Below, in pieces: positions 7,992 through 11,051 of a DNA stretch of 11,051 nucleotides. How positions within the stretch are numbered: position 1 is the first letter of the stretch; each line of letters begins with the position of its first letter. This DNA comes from Salpingoeca rosetta. Its lineage: Eukaryota; Opisthokonta; Choanoflagellata; Craspedida; Salpingoecidae. The notes under the pieces are model-generated. The model saw nothing but the letters and a program-made list of their open reading frames with translations. It searched no databases and was not told the origin of the DNA. The DNA lies in the NCBI RefSeq assembly GCF_000188695.1, contig NW_004754927.1, forward strand, positions 395,413-406,463, written 5' to 3'. A program made the position numbers and the translations under genes.

Positions 7992-9415
7992 GGAGGGGGG
8001 GGGATACGCAAGCATTGTGTTGTGTGTGCTTGCTGGGTTCGGCAATCAAGAACCGACAAGGCAAAACAACCACAGCCACTCCAATAGAGCAGTGGCCACA
8101 ACAGCCGTGCCTCTACATAAACACCACCATAAATGGGCTAGTTCAGCTGCAACACAAGCGCTAACAAGCAGCAAGCCCAGGACATCACCACACGTCCTGC
8201 AAACGGGAGCAGCAGCGAAGCAGACTTACGCGGGTGGGCATGCGGACGGGGCCCTTGACGTTGATGTTCTTGCCCTTGGCGTTACCGAGAATCTCGGCGC
8301 ACACCTTCTCGAGCTTCTTGGGGAAAGAAGAGGTGAGGGTCATACGAATGCGGTGGTGCTTCGTGTCCTCGACGCCTTGCTTGTGCTGTGTGTTTCGAAA
8401 AGGAGAGGGACGGAGAGAACGAGAAAGAGAGAAAGAGAGAGAAAAGGAGGGGCGAGGGGGAACAGCAAACAAAGGAGAAGAACACATTTGAAACAAGGGA
8501 AGAGAGCAAGAGAAAGCAGGGGTTGTGTGGAAGCAGGTGGGCAACAGCGTGAGAACCAGTATTCTTCGACAGCGCCGACGTTCGTGCATGTTTGAATGAG
8601 GTGGACATGCGACACATAGGACACTGATACAACAGCTGGTCTGGCAGGTAAAAAATCATCGGCTGACTGCTGCTGCTGATTCAAGTGCTAGAGTTGTAGA
8701 AGAGGGGGGGGAGGGGGTTGTGCGTGCACTGACACCCTCACCCACGCGCAACGACGCTGTGATCGGTGTCTGGTCGAAAGCACACGCCGTTGTGCATGCG
8801 TGTGCACAATCTCTGTCACTTCCTCAACCGCCTTGCACTTTGTTGTCATCATCGGCAGCAGCATCGGGCGCGAGTGGTGTCGGTGTGTCTCGTGGCACCA
8901 TCATCATCACTAGTGTTCTGACCACGCACGTGACGGTGCAGAAGTACGTCTCTCTGGTACACGTGCTTGGGCCATCCTCGACACTTTGATGATAAGCAGC
9001 AACAGAAAAAATCACCACCCGCATCGCTAGCCGCCAAGCAGGTACACCTCACTCAATCATCAACCGCTGAATCATCGCCTGTGCATCGATGCCTTGTGGC
9101 TCGCTGTGGCTGTCTGCTTGCTGTGGCTGTTGGCTGAGGTCGCTTGCTGGTGCGGCTCGTTCGTTCGGTGGTTGGTTGCAGCAGCAGCTGAAAACTTCCC
9201 TCACGCGTACACAAGTGCACAGTGCACGCGCGCGAAGAGCGAAGACGGGCACATCCACATAACGTACAAACAGCAACACGAGGTACGCAACGCACCCACA
9301 AACAAACACACACACACACATTCACAGACATCAACACACATACAATCACAGACGCATACACAGCAACATTGACAGCAGCACCACAAGCGCACATATCCGC
9401 CCTTACCGCGCTCAT
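7690..9415 (-). CDS. RPS20: 40S ribosomal protein S20 (uS10), three coding exons
   Basis: Component of the 40S small-subunit head. Exon 2 (8385-8230) encodes 52 residues including [20 protein letters not shown] and [11 protein letters not shown]; exon 3 (7869-7690) encodes 59 residues including [27 protein letters not shown] and the C terminus VNFEVTIAS. These align across the whole of human RPS20. Intron 2 (8229-7870) has GTAAGT and CAG borders, phase 0. The start is inferred: ATG at 9415-9413 in MSA (exon 9415-9407) followed by GTAAGG, phase 0, and a GT-rich stretch like other intron 5' ends here. This gives 114 residues (human 119) with a 1021-bp intron 1. Exon 2 might instead begin six bases later, after AAG. 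Exons 2 and 3 are certain; exon 1 is about 0.55. Confidence 0.93.
7961..8003 (-). repeat. (CA)n plus C-run in RPS20 intron 2
   Basis: On the plus strand (GT)15 at 7961-7990 is followed by TGGA and a run of G. On the coding strand this is a C-run followed by a CA repeat in the 3' half of the intron, about 90 bases before the acceptor. Confidence 0.9.
8398..8456 (-). repeat. GA/CT-rich tract, polypyrimidine tract of RPS20 exon 2
   Basis: The plus strand is almost pure purine (GAGA, GAAA, GGAG blocks). On the RPS20 strand it is a C/T tract of about 60 bases ending just upstream of the acceptor ACACAG. Confidence 0.85.
9053..9187 (-). other. Candidate stop-containing cassette exon in RPS20 intron 1
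   Basis: On the minus strand TTTTCAG precedes 9187 and GTGAGG follows 9053, bounding 135 bases. Joined in phase 0 to the proposed MSA exon, the frame starts [18 protein letters not shown] and meets TGA exactly at the last three bases. Another frame, ending [14 protein letters not shown] before its own TGA, is equally open, so a real small coding exon of something else is possible. Neither shows homology I recognise. Confidence 0.2.
9306..9320 (-). repeat. (GT)n in 5' part of RPS20 intron 1
   Basis: A CA run on the plus strand, GT on the coding strand, about 90 bases inside the proposed donor. It matches the placement of GT runs in the other introns. Confidence 0.85.
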
Positions 9416-9813
9416 GGTTGGTTGTTCGCCAGCGACAGGTGGTGATGGAAGGAAGGAAAAAGGCACAGCGCACACATGCACTGAATCTTGAAGCAAGCCA
9501 CCCACAAATTCTCTGCGAGGTGTGAGTTTCCCACATAAAATATCACGAAAGAAAAATTGCAAATAAAAGGCACACCACAAATGAAACTGCGACTGAATTC
9601 AGGCGCGACAGTGCGTTCTCGAGGAGCGCGACAGCGCGACACACAAAAGTTTGGGCGTCCTCCTTTCAATGCACACGACATTCACGCACAACGTGCAACA
9701 CTCACACACACACACTCACGCTTGCTTTGCTCCAACGCCAAGGCAGCCAGCGAGAGCCAGAACAATATCAACAAAGGAGGAGGAGAGGAAGAACAAACGC
9801 TGCGTTTGGGCCG
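9416..9813. promoter_or_regulatory. Divergent promoter and 5' UTRs, RPS20 / unidentified gene
   Basis: About 400 bp between the proposed RPS20 start and the ATG at 9814. It has an A-rich core with CATAAAAT at 9534-9541, identical to the octamer in the HAGH/SF3B1 promoter, and AAATAAAAGG shortly after. Then follow CG-rich sequence with repeated GCGACA, a short CA run (9703-9715) and a purine-rich leader (GGAGGAGGAGAGGAAG) before the ATG. Confidence 0.5.
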
Positions 9814-10053
9814 ATGGATGTGGAGGTTGAGGTGTTGGACGAGCATGGCGAGCCGCTGGTGATTCCGCCGTGGCCAGGCGGCATGAAGGCATGGGTGAAT
9901 GAGCTGCCCAAGGTCGTTGATCCAGAGCACCCGCACCGCCTGCTCTACTCCAACCAACTCCTCGCCACCATTGGGTTCAGCCTCAGTATGAATGACACCA
10001 TTGCGCACTTGCGCAGCGCCCTGGAGAAGGTACGCGTGTGTGTGAAGAGAGAG

Positions 10054-10085
<32 letters not shown>

Positions 10086-10952
10086 TGTGTGTGTGTGTGT
10101 GTTTGTTGTACATGTGTGTGAAGTATGTGCAAGTGTACGTGGCTGGGTGAATGTTCATGTGTATGCGTTCGTGTGTGCGCGTGAAGGCGCAACTGTACAC
10201 ATTCATGGCCTGCTGGGAAACACACCCATGCCACAGACATCCAACACCCATCCCACTCACAGCCTTGTCGTGTTCCATCCACACTTGCCCCTGCTGCAGG
10301 GCTTGCCATACTTTGATGACAAGCTGGCCGTTGGGCTGGTCATCAAGGAGTTCCGCTTCCTGGGCGAGCTGGTGTCCGAGACTGCAGTCTTGGGTGACCT
10401 TGATGTGAAGGTGGTCAGCACAGTTGAGTCACGGTCCTCCCTCGTCGGGCACAGGGACTGCCTGCAAGTGGTGACGCAGGTCGTCGTCCGCGTGTTCCTG
10501 CCAGACAAGTCGAAGCTGCTCGCTGTGACGCTGGACAACTTTGACCCAGCCACCCTCACCTGCGGCGACATCCTCAAGCGCCTGCAGTCGTTTCGCGACG
10601 TCATGCCAACCATGCGCCTGATTCGGGAGTATCCAACAGTTCGCCCGTTTATCTGCGACCAGAGCACACACGTCTACGGCTTTCCTGGCAAGGTGAGCAA
10701 GCTCAACCATGTGCACAACACACAATTGCATTCAAGGTGTATGTGTATGTGTGTGTGTGTCTGTGTGTGTGTGTGTTGTTGTTGTTGTTGTTGTTGGCGA
10801 GGACGGTAAGGATGTGCGATGCACTCCTTGCTCTGCGCCATGATTCACACTGCAACTGGCCCTCACTTCTCTGTTTCCCGCGCTCGCATCACGACGACGT
10901 GGTGCACCTTTACCAGCGAGACCGCGGGTTGTGGGTGCAGCGGGCCACATAA
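9814..10952 (+). CDS. Unidentified protein, about 214 residues, three coding exons (last one uncertain)
   Basis: I do not recognise this gene. Exon 1 (9814-10029) encodes 72 residues starting MDVEVEVLDEHGEPLVIP; exon 2 (10300-10692) encodes 131 more. Both are GC3-rich like neighbouring exons, and the introns have GTACGC/CAG and GTGAGC/CAG borders in phase 0. Residues about 131-165 (VVVRVFLPDKSKLLAVTL, then TCGDILKRL) have the strand-turn-strand-helix pattern of a ubiquitin-like or Ras-associating fold, which is only a pattern guess. There is no signal peptide, membrane span or catalytic motif. The preferred last exon, 10917-10952, adds RDRGLWVQRAT then TAA, after the first AG downstream of a pyrimidine tract. 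An alternative acceptor at 10965 would keep the gene open past the window edge. Confidence 0.75.
10045..10102 (+). repeat. Compound (GA)/(GATA)/(GA)/(GT) microsatellite, intron 1 of the unidentified gene
   Basis: GA units, then four GATA units, GA again, then GT, beginning about 15 bases after the donor. Confidence 0.93.
10737..10796 (+). repeat. (GT)n followed by (GTT)n, intron 2 of the unidentified gene
   Basis: A GT run with AT and CT interruptions turns into seven GTT units. It lies in the 5' half of the intron. Confidence 0.92.
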
Positions 10953-10965
10953 AGGCCCCTTGCAG

Positions 10966-11051
10966 CCATGCAAGCTCACGTCTCCACCCCCCGATCTGCC
11001 TTCCGTCTCGTCCGGCCAGAAGACACGGCGCATCTCAAAAAAAGAAGTGGG
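10966..11051 (+). other. Open frame at right edge: alternative last exon, next gene start or 3' UTR
   Basis: After CCTTGCAG at 10958-10965 two frames stay open to the edge. One continues the unidentified gene in phase 0 (PCKLTSPPPDLPSVSSGQ, then basic). The other starts at ATG 10968 (MQAHVSTPRSAFRLVRPEDT, then LKKRSG). With only 86 bases, neither can be chosen, and the stretch may simply be 3' UTR of the preceding gene. Confidence 0.25.

Larger units (their letters stand above)
8386..9406 (-). other. RPS20: RPS20 intron 1 (no other gene supported)
   Basis: The stretch between the proposed first exon and exon 2 is about 1 kb. On the coding strand it opens with GTAAGG and GT-rich sequence (9400-9240) and closes with a long C/T tract (about 8460-8400) before ACACAG. 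Open frames inside it on either strand lack homology and have repeat-driven composition. A possible cassette exon is listed separately. I looked for box C/D snoRNA motifs, since this gene hosts one in human, and found no convincing pair. Confidence 0.55.

Noticed and set aside
7738..8595. 285-codon plus-strand frame across RPS20
   Set aside because: It is antisense to RPS20 exons 2 and 3, which have unmistakable family homology on the minus strand.
8720..8989. Small plus-strand gene of 89 codons in RPS20 intron 1
   Set aside because: Low-complexity Ser/Thr/Val composition, no homology, no splice or promoter context.
8987..9070. Box C/D snoRNA candidate (TGATGA at 8987, CTGA at 9067) in RPS20 intron 1
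   Set aside because: It is on the plus strand, antisense to the host gene; the base before TGATGA is T rather than a purine, and there is no good terminal stem. Minus-strand TGATGA copies lack a suitably spaced CTGA.
1..11051. A novel defence, mobile or biosynthetic system
   Set aside because: No transposase, integrase, terminal repeats, toxin-antitoxin pair or clustered enzymes are visible; the window holds conserved housekeeping genes and one unidentified gene.

Overview
The window is eukaryotic nuclear DNA with three clear, intron-bearing genes of universal eukaryotic families, one gene I could not identify, and no prokaryotic operons or defence systems. The exons are GC-rich and use the standard code. 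Introns are mostly 200-400 bp and full of GT, CA, CT and tetranucleotide repeats. The proteins resemble the animal orthologues closely. This fits a GC-rich unicellular relative of animals such as a choanoflagellate (Salpingoeca-like), but that placement is inference.

Layout: (1) positions 1-105, minus strand: first 35 codons of a glyoxalase II (HAGH) gene that runs off the left edge. (2) 106-296: short divergent promoter. (3) 297-7335, plus strand: a complete SF3B1 gene, 12 coding exons and 11 introns, predicted at 1242 residues. It covers the tiny first exon, the RWD/TP ligand motifs for UHM proteins, the p14-binding segment and the full HEAT-repeat superhelix. (4) 7336-7689: convergent 3' flanks. 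(5) 7690-9415, minus strand: RPS20 (uS10), two certain exons plus a proposed 9-nt first coding exon, about 114 residues. (6) 9416-9813: second divergent promoter. (7) 9814-about 10952, plus strand: an unrecognised gene with two solid exons and an uncertain short last exon. (8) 10953-11051: flank with an open reading frame that may be a 3' UTR, an alternative last exon or the start of another gene.

The genes are packed head-to-head (HAGH/SF3B1 and RPS20/unknown) and tail-to-tail (SF3B1/RPS20). They do not form a pathway: glyoxalase II detoxifies methylglyoxal adducts, SF3B1 is the branch-site subunit of U2 snRNP, and RPS20 is a 40S ribosomal protein. The most interesting signals are in splicing: 5' splice sites dominated by GTRCG with C at +4, a strand-polarised repeat layout inside introns (GU-rich near the donor, AC/CU-rich near the acceptor), an atypical GTCGGG donor in SF3B1 intron 2, and a possible stop-containing cassette exon in RPS20 intron 1. 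I found no evidence of an undescribed multi-gene system.
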